Shown piece after piece: positions 36,001-48,905 of a DNA stretch of 64,000 bases. Position numbers and translations under genes: made by a program. This DNA is from Arbacia lixula (lineage: Eukaryota > Echinodermata > Echinoidea > Arbacioida > Arbaciidae), in the NCBI GenBank assembly GCA_963669155.1, contig OZ022577.1:26567865-26631864 (forward strand). Direction: 5' to 3'. Each line of letters opens with the position of its first letter. Position 1 is the stretch's first letter. The notes beneath the pieces are model-generated. The model saw nothing but the letters and a program-made list of their open reading frames with translations. It did not search any database and had not been told where the DNA came from.

Positions 36001-38768
36001 AACTAATACTTTCAATGACATCCACTTATCCATTTATCTTAGCTCATATCAAAACTGAATTATAATGACTGACCTAAAAGCGAAGAGTGCCTTTGAATAT
36101 CACTGTGTATTTTTCTACTATGAAAAATTTTCCCATTCAAGATAAGCAGATGAATATCCTACCTCCCCCACCCCCCAATCAGCCCTCATGAACAGGCACA
36201 TACAGATGAGTTATATGTTGCTATTTGGGGGGGGGGGGGGGGGGGGGAGGGGGGGGGGGGTGTGATCTCTTCATCACCCCCATAAGCCAACAAGTGTTTG
36301 CTTTGTGTGTTTTTTATGCGTCCAATCATGATACAAGGATCCACCCGTTTGACCAACAAAAAAAAAAACTTACCCCGACTGATTTGACTGCCTTGATGAG
36401 TTTCTTGCTCTCCAGATTTTTCAGGATCTTGTTGAGCTGGGTGAGCTGGAGGTTGCTCTTGAGGCGGATGTCTCGGGTCCAGATCCCCTTGTTTCCAGAC
36501 TGCTCGATGATCTGATAGACTAAGCGCTCCTGGTTGTCAGACCCCTTGATTTTGCTGCAAATTGTGTGAAAGACAATGAATACCTGGATGTCACTATAAT
36601 ACTGTATAATGGTGTAGAGGATCCATCCAATTTTGCAGTCCAGAGACTGAATCACTATCACTAATGTAAAAATGTGCCATTTTCCTAATGTATTCACAAC
36701 TTTCCTCCCAAATGCATAGTAACACGTTATTACATTCATCTGTATTTCTGAATTCAGTTTCAATGGGTGGACCGCACCCTGAATTTTTTAGTTGTTGCTA
36801 CTCAGACGAACCTTGCCCGCTGCATAATATTGGCGCTGGGTCAAGATAATTTACATAATTGCCCACCTCCTACCAGGTAACCACTTATTACTTGTGGGTA
36901 GAGAGCAGCAATGTGGATACAGCATCTTGCTGGAGGACACAAGTGCCACGGATGGGCTTGAACCTGGCACCTCAAGAAACATCCAACAACGTGAAATATG
37001 ATATATTGACCCCCCCCCCCCACACACACACACGCACACACGCACACATAATAATCTTTACCTTAAAGATGATGGGTCCTTCAATCTGTAAAGGAGTTCA
37101 GTGCTCGTCTTAACCAGATCAATCTTCCCCTGTATGTAAAGAAACAAAGAAGATAAACAATCAATATGATGATGGTAACAAGTAAATGGTATCAATGAGA
37201 AAGCTCTTTATTCTTTTGTCATGCAGAGAAACATTACCTCAAATTACTTGACACATTTATTCAATGTAAGATGGGGGCCATTCTTACCACAAGTTTGTGT
37301 TTAAAAGTCTCAATAAAAAGCCCTGAAATGGTAGACTACTCATGCTCTGCTTGTTTACACATGCTACAAAACAGAAAATGACAATCTGATTAAATACGTG
37401 TACATTGTGGACTTTGCACTTAAATGGTTGGTACTGAGAGGGTTAATCCTTTCAGTCCCATAGACGATAAACTGTGTATTGCACTTAGTGGGTTAATGCA
37501 AAATGTTCTCATCTTGCAATGAGAAGAGCTCACCGATGACAGGAGCCTGTTGACTGCAGACACTCTCTGACGTGTGTCGATGTTAGGGAGACGTTGTTGG
37601 AGCGTCGAGTCCGCTACCCCCTGCGCATCTTCTCTACATAGCTCCAAGATCCTACACACATTGAAAGGGAAATGCTGAAAGAAAGGCTAACCCTTACATT
37701 CCAAGGCCTTGAAAACCATATTGGCTTACAACTTAATGCCAATGGTAACAAGAGACTTAAATTCAAGATAACATCCACAAACGGTTACACTGGAAGTTCT
37801 GAAGGTTTTCATGCAAGGTGAGAGGGGAGAGGTCTATTTACAAATTAAAGCAACAACTGTGATAAGGCACTTGTACCTGTATCTGTCTCTATAGTATAAC
37901 AGCATATTGTAAGGCAGATCATCATGAATAAAGACGTAAGGCCAGTAAGGCCATCAGTCAAAGTATAATATAGTCTTTACAGACTGTCCCTTTTCGGTCA
38001 ATTTTTTTGTAGAAACCACATAAAATAGAAGGAGTTACTTCATCAGAACTTCCCTCCCAATAATAAGAATGGAAACTGACTTTAATCTAAGTGAAATTAT
38101 AGTGATGGCTAGATATTAAAGTGTTCTTGGGCTTGTTGTCCGTAACCTAAAGCCGAGAGACCTGAGACCGCTGTGCGCTATGGTCCGTACCACTGTGCAT
38201 GCTTTCACTGGGAGCCCTGACAAGTGACATGACATGCATGACAGGGGCAATATATTACAATTGTGAATGTAGAATACGACTGCTTGGTTGCAAACATATA
38301 TATCAAGTATCAATGGTTTTTCACTTTTTCCTGAAAAGGTTCATGTGGCTATGACTGAGATTTCACACACAATATTCATGAATTCTGCAAATGGTATATC
38401 CTGTTTTTCACGTTACTTTATTGCCTTGGCTTTTGGGTTATGTTTTGCATGGCTCATTCAAAACTCTGGAGCACAAACTGTGACTTTGTCTTTGTGAGAT
38501 TTCTATGTATGTTCTCTTTAGTATAATATAGAGTCTACTGCTGATCCATACCGATTTGTATGACTTTTGTAGAACTGCATACTTCAGGACACACTATCTT
38601 CAACGTTGTTAATTGTTAGACTGTCTTAATAAGTTTAGTTATTATAGTTAAACATTACCTCTCCTCCAGATTGACTGCGTCTGAACTTGCATCGTGCGCT
38701 TGTTGTTGTGACACTTGTGTTTCAAAAGTTGCGACACCCTTGACGGCACCTATGGATACGGGCTCCAT
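33071..38768 (-). CDS. POLR3F: POLR3F, RNA polymerase III subunit RPC6 (RPC39)
   Basis: A subunit of the Pol III RPC3/6/7 heterotrimer that helps open promoter DNA and contacts TFIIIB in the nucleus. Eight exons on the - strand: 38659-38768, 37534-37651, 37062-37129, 36374-36554, 35609-35752, 34981-35088, 33637-33834 and 33071-33148. All borders are GT-AG and the protein is 334 residues (316 in human). Recognised segments are ILELCRED, KIKGSDNQERLVYQIIEQSG and GIWTRDIRLKSNLQLTQLNK (winged helix), then LESKKLIKAVKSV, YMLFNLTPDPSVTGGTWYSD, FESEFVEVLNQQCFKFLQ, ITTILDTLIYDGKVEM and VKLYRAIQP. The end is CGVCP-VFSQC-YEGGAISPSTCIYMKEWMEY. All four C-terminal cysteines that hold the iron-sulfur cluster in this family are present. 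The start was chosen as the only upstream Met in frame that reads into the acidic region before ILELC. The N-terminal ~35 residues are poorly conserved. Confidence 0.95.
34370..34690 (-). repeat. C-rich segment in POLR3F intron 6
   Basis: About 300 bases with markedly higher C content and no T runs, unlike the AT-rich intron around it (+ strand rich in CCAC/CAAC). No family motif appears in any frame. Probably a worn repeat. Confidence 0.3.
36228..36260 (+). repeat. G homopolymer tract in POLR3F intron 4
   Basis: Over 30 nearly uninterrupted G bases, about 110 bases downstream of the exon 4 donor on the transcribed strand (C run in the RNA). Confidence 0.85.
37010..37048 (+). repeat. C run plus (CA)n in POLR3F intron 3
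   Basis: Short microsatellite adjoining the donor of exon 3. Confidence 0.8.
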
Positions 38769-39535
38769 AATGAATGATGGGCTTACTTCTGCAACTTTTC
38801 TTGCAACTGTATGATTGCCGTAAATGCGAACACAACCATTCCACTGAAGCAGTATTTCGGTACAGCTCGTAGTAGCTAGCGCTAGGGCTGGGGCCCATTC
38901 TCCGTTAAAAAAACGTGCCGGGATCGCTGCGGGCGCGATCGATCAGTGCCGGTGAAACCCGCTCAGCAGATGTCGTTCATTAAGCATATGGAAGGCGGGG
39001 TGCTGTATAACTATGGAACGCCATGTTTATACACGTGCTGGTTTATTTTCGGGGAGGGGGTTACATGAACTGGAGTCGGTAGTAGGAAAAGTAACCCGAG
39101 GCCTGGCAGATCATCAGGGAAATACTCGGCATAGGTCTATAACGATACTGCAACAGTGTTTCTCTTTATTACCGTTTTGATTGAGAGTTATCTGACGTAA
39201 CACAAATCAATAACATCAAGATATTATCAAAACATATGTATTAGAAAAAAAATAGAAAAATGAAAGAGCAGTAAACATGTTTTATACTTCAATTTGAAAA
39301 TCTTTTTTTTTACATATAAATTCAACAGTTTCATTTGATTCAAGTTGCAATTCACACAACATATGGTCAAAATTACATGTCATTTTTTTTTTTTTTTTTT
39401 TTGGGGGGGGGAAGCAGGTTTCCTGAGATTTTATCAATTATTCTACCTGAAATAATCATATGATAATTATATTTTCACGTTTCAACAATTTTATACAGAA
39501 CACAACGCACAATGGCCACTGTCGATCGATCCACT

Positions 39536-40052
39536 GGGAGTTCATAGCTGATCTTATTACACACACTGGAAATTAGATTGAGGGTGAGCGAAGGGAAATT
39601 TTGATAAAATTGTAAAAAGAATTTGGTCCGTAACTTTTTCGGACATCTCCGCATATGAAATCGAGGTTGTTTCCATGGAAGGTGAAACACGCAATAAACG
39701 ATTTACAATTTGTAAGGAAATATGATTGCCCAATGTGCGATATGGAGCCATTTATCTGACATGTTTTCGACAGTATACTCGATTTATAAAACAAAAACAA
39801 AAACCGAAGCAACAATATAATCTGAAATTCAGAGAATCGTATCATTATACGATGTTCTCCCACTGCACATGTACTTCAGTGCATGAAGTGGTTCTGAAAT
39901 CTTCTAATATTCCTCTAAATGCATCCAAAATTTTTCTTGCATATTTGGCGGTGGACCTCCCTCGATCAGAAGAACCAAACGCGTCAATTGTTTTATTGTG
40001 CTATCAATGAACGCAACTGGTGTAGGAATAAATTAGTCTTCGTGCCGACTCC
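39536..40052 (-). repeat. Dispersed repeat Y, copy 1
   Basis: On the - strand it matches 52938-53391 almost end to end. Shared blocks include TTTTGGATGCATTTAGAGGA, ATCATATTTCCTTACAAAT and TAATTTCCAGTGTGTGTAAT. There is no transposase or RT motif, and I cannot assign a family. Confidence 0.75.
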
Positions 40053-40084
40053 AGTTTATAACACCTTCCTGTTTATACATTTGG

Positions 40085-40735
40085 CTCTTGAGAGACGATA
40101 TTGACTACAGCACATGTTGACGAAGTGCTGCGGGTGACATTGTAGAGTGCCGTAGTGGTGTCGTCATTATGAGCATGCATGCTGTCAAGACAATTGGCTC
40201 TATAAACAAACTCACTCCTGTGAGAAGTTTTGCGGTCCGATAGTGTCTATCGGGCTAGTGTCGGGCATTAAGTCCCCTTTGTGATCAGCGCTGCTTGCTC
40301 TACCCGCATTGTTTAAAGCTAGTTGTCTTGACAATAATGCTCATAGGCATGACGTTACACTTCGGTACTCAATTGGTATTAGTGAGAAACCTAAAAAGAA
40401 GTACCTTTCATTTTTGACAAGATAAACATGACTTATATCGATATTTTATGTTATGCCCAAAGTCAATTTTAAGTGCAAAGTCAACTTTATTTCAGCATCA
40501 ATACAGTTGTAGTTTCCTGTCATAACTCATGGTTCTGGCAAACATTTTGGATTTTTGCATAACAAATCCCAATCTTGTATTTTCGTAACCTTCGGACTTA
40601 ATTAACTCTTCGTGCGTTCCGTTTGTAAAGCTGAAACAGATTTATTGTTCACAATCTGAAAAGAGTACATCCAGTCAATACCTCACCCTGCATGTTCTGG
40701 GTAAAAGCCCTTTAGAGGCGTTCGTGCGTTCCGTT
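40085..40735 (+). repeat. Direct repeat unit 1
   Basis: Blocks GCACATGTTGACGAAGT, AAAAAGAAGTACCTTTCAT, TTTCCTGTCATAACTCATG and GTGCGTTCCGTTT recur in the same order at 41095-41515. Unit 1 contains about 240 extra bases after the first block. Confidence 0.7.
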
Positions 40736-41094
40736 CGTCGTTTGTGACATCCGGCGGCGGGTCTCCTTCGTATTTGAAGACAATGAAGAATCAATAACAT
40801 ATTCTTCATAATAGCCCATTGTGTGCAAAGCGATTGTGTACACCTTACTGTTCGTACATCATGCGCCCATGCACACGCTTAAAGGTCGGGTCTTTTAGGG
40901 TGTAAAAGACCCGCCCTTTAATATCATGGCAGTCTCGCTACCTTGTTTATGCATTTGGCTCTTGAGAGAGCTAGTTGAACTTCGCCTGCACTTTTCATGT
41001 GTTGTATAAGCCTGTACTGAATTATGCCGATGTGGGCTGATGTCCACTACCAAAATCATATTAATCAACCTTTACATGACAATGAATGTGAGAG

Positions 41095-41515
41095 CTCTGA
41101 AGACGATAGTGACTAAAGCACATGTTGACGAAGTCCTGCGGGTGACACTTTTGGTATTACTGAGAAAACAAAAAGAAGTACCTTTCATTCTGACTTGTTG
41201 AAGATAAATATGATTTATATGGATGTTTATGTTATGCCTAAAGTCAACTTTATTTAAGTATCAAATGTTCAATCTGTACATCTGTAGTTTCCTGTCATAA
41301 CTCATGATTCTGGCAAACATTTTTACGTGTGCATAAGAAATCCCAATCTTGTATTTTTAGTAACCCTCAGATTTGAATTAATTCTTTGTGCGTTCCGTTT
41401 TTAAAGCTGAAACATGTTTATTGTTCATAATCTGAACAAAGTACATCAAATCAATACCTCACCCAGCAAGTTCTGGGTAAAAGCACGGCCCACACAATGC
41501 GTTCCGTTTGCCGTT
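41095..41515 (+). repeat. Direct repeat unit 2
   Basis: Second copy of the 40085-40735 unit in the same orientation, about 1 kb downstream. The intervening part includes a short inverted repeat at about 40875-40920 (GGTCGGGTCTTTTAGGGTG / ACCCGCCCTTTA). Confidence 0.7.
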
Positions 41516-41639
41516 TTGCACATGGGGTGGCGGGTTCCCTGCCTAAAAATCGAATTAATCGCGCAGGAGATTCTTCTTCGCCAAAACATTACCGCTCAAT
41601 TTTGTCCATGCAGTCGTGCAAAATTCTAAAAAAAAAACA

Positions 41640-41955
41640 AAAAAACATCGCACAAAACTCGTGATGACTCGTAGGACGATCGAGGGAGCTCGTATAAAGG
41701 TCATCGCAACTCGATCTCAACACGCTCGGTATAACTCGTGCCGCGTTCGAATAAACTCGTACCTCGCTCGGGTAACTTGCACCGCGTTCGTAGTAACTCG
41801 TACCTCGTTTATGTTACTCGTACTCGCATCGCAGTAAAGTCGACGTTGTCTCGCAGAAAGTTCGGAGAAAACTCGTCCAACGAGCAAAATTTTCAAATTA
41901 TCAGGAGTTGCACACGAGTTCCAGCTCGCGTCAACTCGCCACAACTCGCGACTCC
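41640..41955 (+). repeat. ACTCG-rich degenerate repeat tract
   Basis: About 20 occurrences of ACTCG/AACTCGT (or CTCGT), spaced irregularly by roughly 12-25 bases, in CpG-rich DNA unlike the AT-rich surroundings. The several overlapping ORFs are frames of the repeat. It ends 330 bases before the giant element begins. Confidence 0.6.
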
Positions 41956-42261
41956 AACTCCCCTAAGTGGGAGAGTAGCTTTAACGTTTTTACAAAATGT
42001 AGCGTAATTTTCCAACATTTTTAATTCAATTTGAAAGCTGCACTAACATATCAACGTATTGTCACATTTCCATATCAATTGGCACGCCTTTAAATAAAAC
42101 ATCTGCCTATCTGGGCTTGCATGGAAAGTGGATCGAAAGTTTTTCGGCCGTCGCGCTGTATACGCGCTTCAATACGGGCGCTTACAAAGGGACATAAGAC
42201 AGTAACTGACCATTGAAGCACGATATCGTGAGGGCGCTCCACTGATCTCCCCACTTGGGCG

Positions 42262-42286
42262 CTCCAATCGACTAGTGTCCCTGTTT
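42262..42286 (+). mobile_element. Element X, left arm fragment before the giant insertion
   Basis: TCGACTAGTGTCCCTGTTT, when joined to the bases from 60277, reproduces the inverse of 61340-61378 with only two mismatches over 27 bases. Element X was therefore split at CTGTTT (42281-42286) by the giant element. Confidence 0.7.
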
Positions 42287-42296
42287 TACGGAAGCT

Positions 42297-42557
42297 TAAA
42301 CGTGCAGCGCGAAGGCGAGTTGTTCAACTCGCCAAGGCGCCTTGTTTCGGCAAAAAAGGCGAGAAGGCGACTTGTACAAACTCGCCAAGGCGCCTTGTTT
42401 AAGACGAGAAGACGAGAAGGCGACTTGTACAAACTCGCCTAAGCGCCTTGTCTAAGACGAGAAGGCGACTTGTACAAACTCGCCAAGACGCCTTGTTTAA
42501 GACGAGAAGACGAAAAGGCGACTTGTACAAACTCGCCTAGGCGCTTTGTCTGATCTC
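42297..42557 (+). repeat. R1 array (GGCGAG / GGCGCC tandem repeats)
   Basis: Begins AAACGTGCAGCGCGAAGG and holds about four units of roughly 55-60 bases containing GACTTGTACAAACTCGCC and AAGGCGCCTTG. Many units are self-complementary (e.g. GGCGAGTTGTTCAACTCGCC), so hairpins are expected. It is the direct-orientation partner of R2. Confidence 0.85.
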
Positions 42558-43879
42558 TACGGAAGCTTAGAAGTGCCCCCAGAAGACGAGATAATTTAGG
42601 ACGTGAAGACGAGAAGACGAGACGAGAAGACGAGAAAAAGAGTCAAGAAGACAAAAAGACAAGATCTTGGATCTCGTCAAGTCGACTTCTGTAGGACGAG
42701 AAGACAAAAAGACAAGAACTTGGATCTCGTCAAGTCTACTTATGTAAGACGAAGAGACAAAAAGACAAGAACTTGGATCTCGTCAAGTCTACTTATGTAG
42801 GATGAGAAGACAAGAAGACGAGATCTTGGATCTCGTCAAATCGACTTTTGTGAGACAAGAAGACAGAAAGACAAGAACCAAAGATCTCGGCAAGTCGACT
42901 TCTGTAGGGCGAGAAAACAAGATGACAAGATTCTGGATCTCGTCAAGTCGACTTGATGATTGAGCTACTTTTAGCGACCAATAAGACTTCCGGTCCGCGA
43001 CCATTAAGACTTCCGTCGTCTGCTACGAGTGAGAACAATAGAATTTGGTGCTACGGTGTCTTCAAAAAAACAAACGAGAATTTAAAGCGTTAAGTGTAAA
43101 ATAAAGAGACAAGAAGTGGAATAAAAAAATACATTACGTGGCACTTATAAGAAAAACGAAGCTGGATCATTTAAAGGATCTTTTTATGACTTTACTTGAT
43201 ATATGAAAAACGTAAAAACAATCTTTTTCTTCCGTAGAGATGATGAACAAACCCAACTTGGAAAACGATATAAGCGGCGTATCGGCCATGTCCTCAAGAA
43301 AAAGGCGTGTAATCCTTATCAAAATCCAGGGCTTTGACCACTATCATTTGACACTGAAACTAACTAATGATTTATATCGGGCAAAAGCTGAATAATTGCT
43401 CTACACTCTCATATAGGTGGCATGTCGGAACACTTTGACTGGATCTTACTGTTCCAATTTGAAATATGGACTCAAACCGGCGTTTCGGTCAATTTATGCA
43501 CAGCATTCACAGGATAAACAGAAAATAGTCGTAACTCCTTTAACAATGTTAATACCTTTTAACCCGAGAAGCCCGATTTCAATAACTGAGCGTGAACCGC
43601 GCCGTACGATTTCATTTCCAGGAAACAGAAGACCGCGGCGTTTCCATCAGTAGGCGGTGCTTAGCGCGCGTTCCGCCAATAGAAAGAAAGCGCTCTCCGG
43701 ATGAGCGATTTCCCTTCTTTCGACGTCATTATGTAATGAATATTCATGAAAAACGACTGTCATAGATGGATATTCATATATTCGTCTTGTTTGACCAATG
43801 GCGTGCACCTCACGATCTCCGCATCGAAATCCATATTCATGAAGAGCGGAGTTGTGTCATCGCAGCGGTCGTGATCACG

Positions 43880-44690
43880 GGGGGGGGGGGGGGGGGGATG
43901 AAGAAAGAGAAAAGGGCAAAAAAAATTAAAAGAAGAATGACAAAAGAAGGAGAAACTAGTAGGAGAGGGGGTGAGGGAAAAAAAAGACAAAGAAAAAATG
44001 CAGAACAACGAAGTAGAAGAGGTAGAAGAAGAAGAAGAAGAAGAAGAAGAAGAAGGAGAGAAAGGAGGAGATGAATAACGAAGGAGAGGCAAAAAAGAGA
44101 AGTAGAAGGGGGATGGGAGAAGAAGACGTGAAAGAAAAGGGAGGGGAAGAATTAGCAGAAAGAGGAGGTGAAGAGAAATATTGAAAGAAATGAAGAAGGA
44201 TAAGAGGAGAAAAAAAGGAGAAGGAGGAGAAAAAGATTTTTAAAAAATACGAAGCAGACGCAAGGGAACTAGAAGAGGGGGAGGCGGGGGGGGGGGGAGA
44301 AAAAAAGGAAAACGGAGAGAAGAGAGAAGAAGAACGAGGAGAAGAAGAAGAAAAGCAAGGTATAGAGGAAGAATAACGAAGAAGGAAAGCAGGAGATGTA
44401 GAAGGAGGGAGAGGTAGAAGGAGCAGAATAAGAAGGAGAAGGAAAAGAATGATATCAAAAGAGATGACGAAAATAAGAAGAATAAAAAAAGAATGAGAAG
44501 AAGACAATAAGGAAGGAAATAGAGATGATAAAGAAGAAGGAGTCGATAAAGAAGAAGGAAAAGCAAGATAAATAAAAGATGGGGGAGTTGATGAGAAGAA
44601 TATCAGCAAGAAAAGAAAGGGAAGGAGAAGAAGAAGAGGGGGAGGAAGGGGAAGAAGCAACAGTAAAATAAGAAGATAAATAAGTCGATT
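43880..44690 (+). repeat. ~800-base polypurine tract
   Basis: Opens with a G run (43880-43897) and is then almost purely A/G, with GAAGAA and GGAGGA words. The 246-aa Leu/Ser/Phe ORF on the opposite strand is a composition artefact. The tract could form triplex (H-DNA). A C run and CT tract follow at 44790-44825. Confidence 0.9.
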
Positions 44691-45429
44691 ATTCATCTTC
44701 CATTGGGATAAAGTTAGGGCTCATTTACGGAATAAGTATTCCTCCAAACCGTTTATGTGTCAAAAATGGAGGAGGGACATTTATCTGCGACCCCCCCCCC
44801 CCCTCTCTCTCTCTCCCTCTCTCTTTCACCCCCTGGTTTACTGAAGATCAGATCTATTATTATTAGGTGGTCTGTCGTCAACGACAGATCACCTCTTAAT
44901 TTCGTTAAACTTTTCTTTTTCTTCTTCTTCTTCTTCTTGTTCTTTATTTTTATTCCTTCACCCCCACTTTTTTGTGCCGGGCATAACTAATAATTGCCAC
45001 ATCATTTTTATTGAAACTTTTATCACTTCTTGGTATTAATGTAATCTTTTAGGAATAAGCTTTTCAAGGTCATCACATGATCATAACGTCATCAACGAGC
45101 AATTTATTGAAAAACTATTACTTCATCCTACTCCAGAATGGATAATTGGATCAAAATGAAATTTGACATGAATAAATCAAACAAGTTGACAAATAATTTC
45201 ATTACAAAAAAACGCGCGCGTACGCGTACGTTATTGCATTTACAAGCGTGCAAAATTTAAAAATGCTCTAAATCAGCTAGAATTTTTTTTGCATATGTTT
45301 TAGGCTATTTCGAGCATTTCAAAAATTTCCGCGCGTACGCGTGCGTTCGCACGTTTTTCCGTGCGTAGCGCAAACGCAGCGTCAAAATTCCGTGTTTTTA
45401 CTGGTTTCATGTTTCTGACACTCCATAAA

Positions 45430-46600
45430 TTACATTCTGCAATTTTGAGCCATTTTCATGCAATAATAAGGTCGTGCGGGTGCGTCAAAGTTCAAAGTCC
45501 GCGCGCGCGTCAATACGTTTTTGTGTGCAAATATTGCAAAATACATGACTATATTCAATCGGCTCCTCAAAATAGCTCCTCAGAATGGCTGGTAACCCCC
45601 AATTTTTTTTCTTCATATTTTGAAAGAGTGGGAACTCTAGATGCTATTTCATGTATCATTTGGTCGTTAAATACATCGTGACGTCATCATATTGCCATAT
45701 GAATCGAAAAAAAAAAATCAATTTTCATGTATGACGTCATAAACTTTTTTACCCGTTCTTGCGTATCTCAATAATCCTTTGTCAATTTTCTTCCATATTT
45801 CAGTATGTGATAGCTGAGACATTGCTCTATGAAGTATCAGCCCTAATTCTTAACAGGATTCCATCTTCATGGTATAAATTTGATTATAGACATTAATGTC
45901 AAAATCGGTCGCATGTACGTGTTATGTCAATGGAAGGGGTATTTATGAAATGACATGACGAGCTTCTAGGAGCTGTATCTCGCTTATGTTCAATTCTGTT
46001 ACTCTGAAATTTTAGTATGTTGTAGCTGAGTCTACTAGCTTTCGTGAACGTAACCTTTATTTTTTAATCAGATGTCGCGATCATGGCGAAATTTCAGCTT
46101 GAATATCAATTTCTTAATCATCCTAGCCCCTGCTGGGCATAACGTGTTAAGTGAATGGGAAGATGTGTGGCTCAACGGGCGCTGCTTAAAGATCTCGAGG
46201 CCCCCGGTTCGTTTCCTGGAGTGGGTACGGTCAATTTTTGTATTCCTTTTGCAATGTTTATTTTGCCACTTTCCTATGTTCTATCCCTCACTTTGTCATT
46301 GTCTTTGAGATTTTCTTTCCCATTCTTTTTCTCTCGCCCCTTTATTTTACATGATATTAATCAAATGTTATTAGCACAGACATGTGATCATTTTGTGAAG
46401 TCTCTGAAATGTTAGTATATTGTACGTGGCTTTATGAGTTTTCTTTAGCGTTGCCTCTGATTTCTAATAAATAGATAGTGTCACCATGGAAAGACGATGG
46501 TGTCACCGTGCATTTACCATACCATGTCTGTGCACAAATTTGTCAATGCAGATCACCTTATACTTGTCCACAAGTATGTATCGTGATAATTCATGTTTGA
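45430..46600 (+). repeat. Repeat Z, copy 1 (~1.15 kb)
   Basis: Matches 49050-50172 in the same orientation. Shared blocks include TTTTGTGTGCAAATATTGCA, GGCGAAATTTCAGCTT and ACCTTATACTTGTCCACAAG. An upstream GCGCGTACGCGTACG stretch (45215-45365) of alternating purine-pyrimidine could adopt Z-DNA. The tRNA-like module at about 46165-46230 is more worn than in copy 2. Confidence 0.8.
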
Positions 46601-46625
46601 TATCTGCAAGCAGTGCTACATGTGG

Positions 46626-46650
46626 GCGGGGGGGGGGGGGGGGGGGGGGG
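46626..46650 (+). repeat. G homopolymer tract
   Basis: About 25 G bases just after the end of repeat Z copy 1. Confidence 0.85.
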
Positions 46651-47017
46651 ACATGCTTCCGAACAACAGATATTGTGCTTATACCACCCCTGGGCTCCCT
46701 GACACACGTATTGTCTCATATCACCTCTATTTGCATATCTATTGTAGACATTCAATTGATGTGCAGCGTAGCGTGAATCTCGTGACTGAATTCTGTAACC
46801 GCAGATACATTCTTCGGGATTGAGCTAACACACATCAACCCACCAGTCCGTACAGATATCTAGTGCGATTTATTGTGTACATTGAAAAGAGGAAGTTGTG
46901 TTTCAAAAGAGACATCTTAAAGCATATTTTGTATAACTGATCTGTAATTACTCCAGCCTTCTCATATGGTGGAAATAATCAAATATTTATTAATGACAAT
47001 ATGCCGCTGTAGCAAGC

Positions 47018-47192
47018 CCCCCCCCCCCCCCTCTGTTTGTCTGTCTGTATGTCCCTCTCGTCTGTCTCTGTCTCTCCTTCAATCTCTCTCTCTTTCTCTC
47101 TCTGTCTCTCCTTCAATCTCTCTCTCTCTCTTTCTCTCTCTGTCTCTCCTTCAATCTCTCTCTCCCTCTTTCTCTCTCTGTCTCTCCTTCAA

Positions 47193-47224
<32 letters not shown>

Positions 47225-47240
47225 CTTCAATCTCTTTGAT
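47018..47240 (+). repeat. CT-rich minisatellite
   Basis: After a C run, a ~52-base unit (CTGTCTCTCCTTCAATCTCT plus CT filler) recurs about four to five times. Ser/Leu ORFs here are artefacts. Confidence 0.85.
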
Positions 47241-47284
47241 ATTCTCTTGCACTCTCCCGTTCGTTCTCTACATCGTTATTCCCA

Positions 47285-47383
47285 GAGCCAGTTTGGCCAA
47301 CTCAGTTTCAATAGGTAACAATATGGCGCATATTATTTTATTGTCTGCTTGCTTGCCAAAATCTGTGTATAGATGGCTGTAGT
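47285..47383 (+). repeat. Short inverted-repeat element related to 61380-61440
   Basis: GTTTCAATAGGTAACAA and ATGGCGC match 61418-61441. The far end, read inversely (CAGCCATCTATACACAG), matches the start of that copy (CCATCTATAAACAG at 61386-61399), so this copy has both inverted ends. A non-autonomous element of about 100 bp. Confidence 0.5.
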
Positions 47384-48794
47384 TATCCATATGTTTAGCC
47401 TATCACCATTATCAGCTCTGTATGTCTCTCCTCCTACATTTCTCTTTCCTCTGTTCTCTTTCTATGTTTCTCTGTCTATATTTCTTTCCATTTCTTTTTC
47501 TATTTCTCACATACACACACGCCTACATACAATTACGAACATACACACAAACGCATTGACCAAAGAAAGAAGCTCATTTCCCCATGTGTTCCCTCTCTAA
47601 GTTCTACTGCATTTACATAATATGAACGTATGTAATTGGTATATGTTTATCTGAAAATGGCATATCTGTTTCATGAACACTTTACAGAAGGGCCTCTGAA
47701 AATAGAGGCGGGTGAGTTTGAACCATGGTAAAATAAATACTGCAACTACACGTGGTGAAAGATTCCCGCATGTACTTACACTGAGCGTTGGGTTGGGCCC
47801 ACGCGCAGTCAGATCTTGATCTTGCAAAACAATTATTTCTATAAGATATTTGCACGGAATAATGCCGTGACCCCTGTTAGTACTTTGATGTATTCATAAA
47901 GAAATAGGGTGCAGCTTGTCACCAAATAAGGCTTGAGGAATGAGCGCAGATTTCACGTGATGAGGTGCGTTATGTATTCATTTCATTCATCATATTCAGT
48001 AGAAGTCTATAATAGCATGTGCTACGTGGCATGTATTATCGCACATTGGCCTCCAACGATGGTATACATTTTACAAAGCAGACGGACTATGCAGTCTCCA
48101 TACGCAAGTACAAGGCATGGAATGGCCGACTCTGTGTACGTTCATAATGCATGTCAAAGTACTATTCCTTTTATTACCAATTAATGTTGAATTTATGATC
48201 GAAACATCATCAATGATTATTGTGATATCTAGCTCCAAATATGGGTTTCCTTTTTGTGGGACGCACTGTATAATCAAGGATAATATATAAAGAGAAATGT
48301 TAAAAATAATATTTTGTTTTACTTTATCCAAAATAAATCAACATTATTTTCACAAAAAAATTAATGTTAGATAAGAAAATGCATGGCAAATTATTGAGAT
48401 TTTGGTCCCTCATCTAGGGGGAGGGGGAAGAGACTACCCAACCTATAGTTACTTTAGACAAAGGGAGTACATATGCCCCTGTGTGATCGCTGCCCGTGCT
48501 AAAAGAAAAAGGATACTTACGAAATGCAAACTTTACTTGCCTAGTAGCAAAGTTGTACATTGATCTTCAATGATAGGCCTGCAAATATTGTTTAATTCGG
48601 TGACAACCATGTGGAGTAAATGTCGAAAAACGTACAAATTTAGATGGTCAATGCAATCTTTTAAAATAGTGCATACTAAAATGACCTTATGTTAGAACTG
48701 ATATTCAAAATATGTCGACCGATTGCTTGTATACTGAAATGTATAGAGACCCACATGTATTTACCGTGATAAATCAGAAGTCATGTCGATGACA

Positions 48795-48905
48795 GCTTCA
48801 TGGTGTAATTTGATTATAGGTATTTATGTCAAAATCACACGCTTGTACGTGTTATGTCAATGGAAGGGGCATTTCTTTCTCATCATGAAATGACATGTCG
48901 ACCTT
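48795..48905 (+). repeat. Partial third copy of repeat Z
   Basis: TTGTACGTGTTATGTCAATGG and GAAATGACATG are shared with both full copies, but only this ~110-base piece is present. Confidence 0.6.

Noticed and set aside
43956-44696. 246-aa ORF on the - strand
   Set aside because: Almost only Leu, Ser, Phe and Pro from the complementary polypurine tract; no domain.
46966-47382. 138-aa and 93-aa Ser/Leu ORFs
   Set aside because: Frames of a CT minisatellite.
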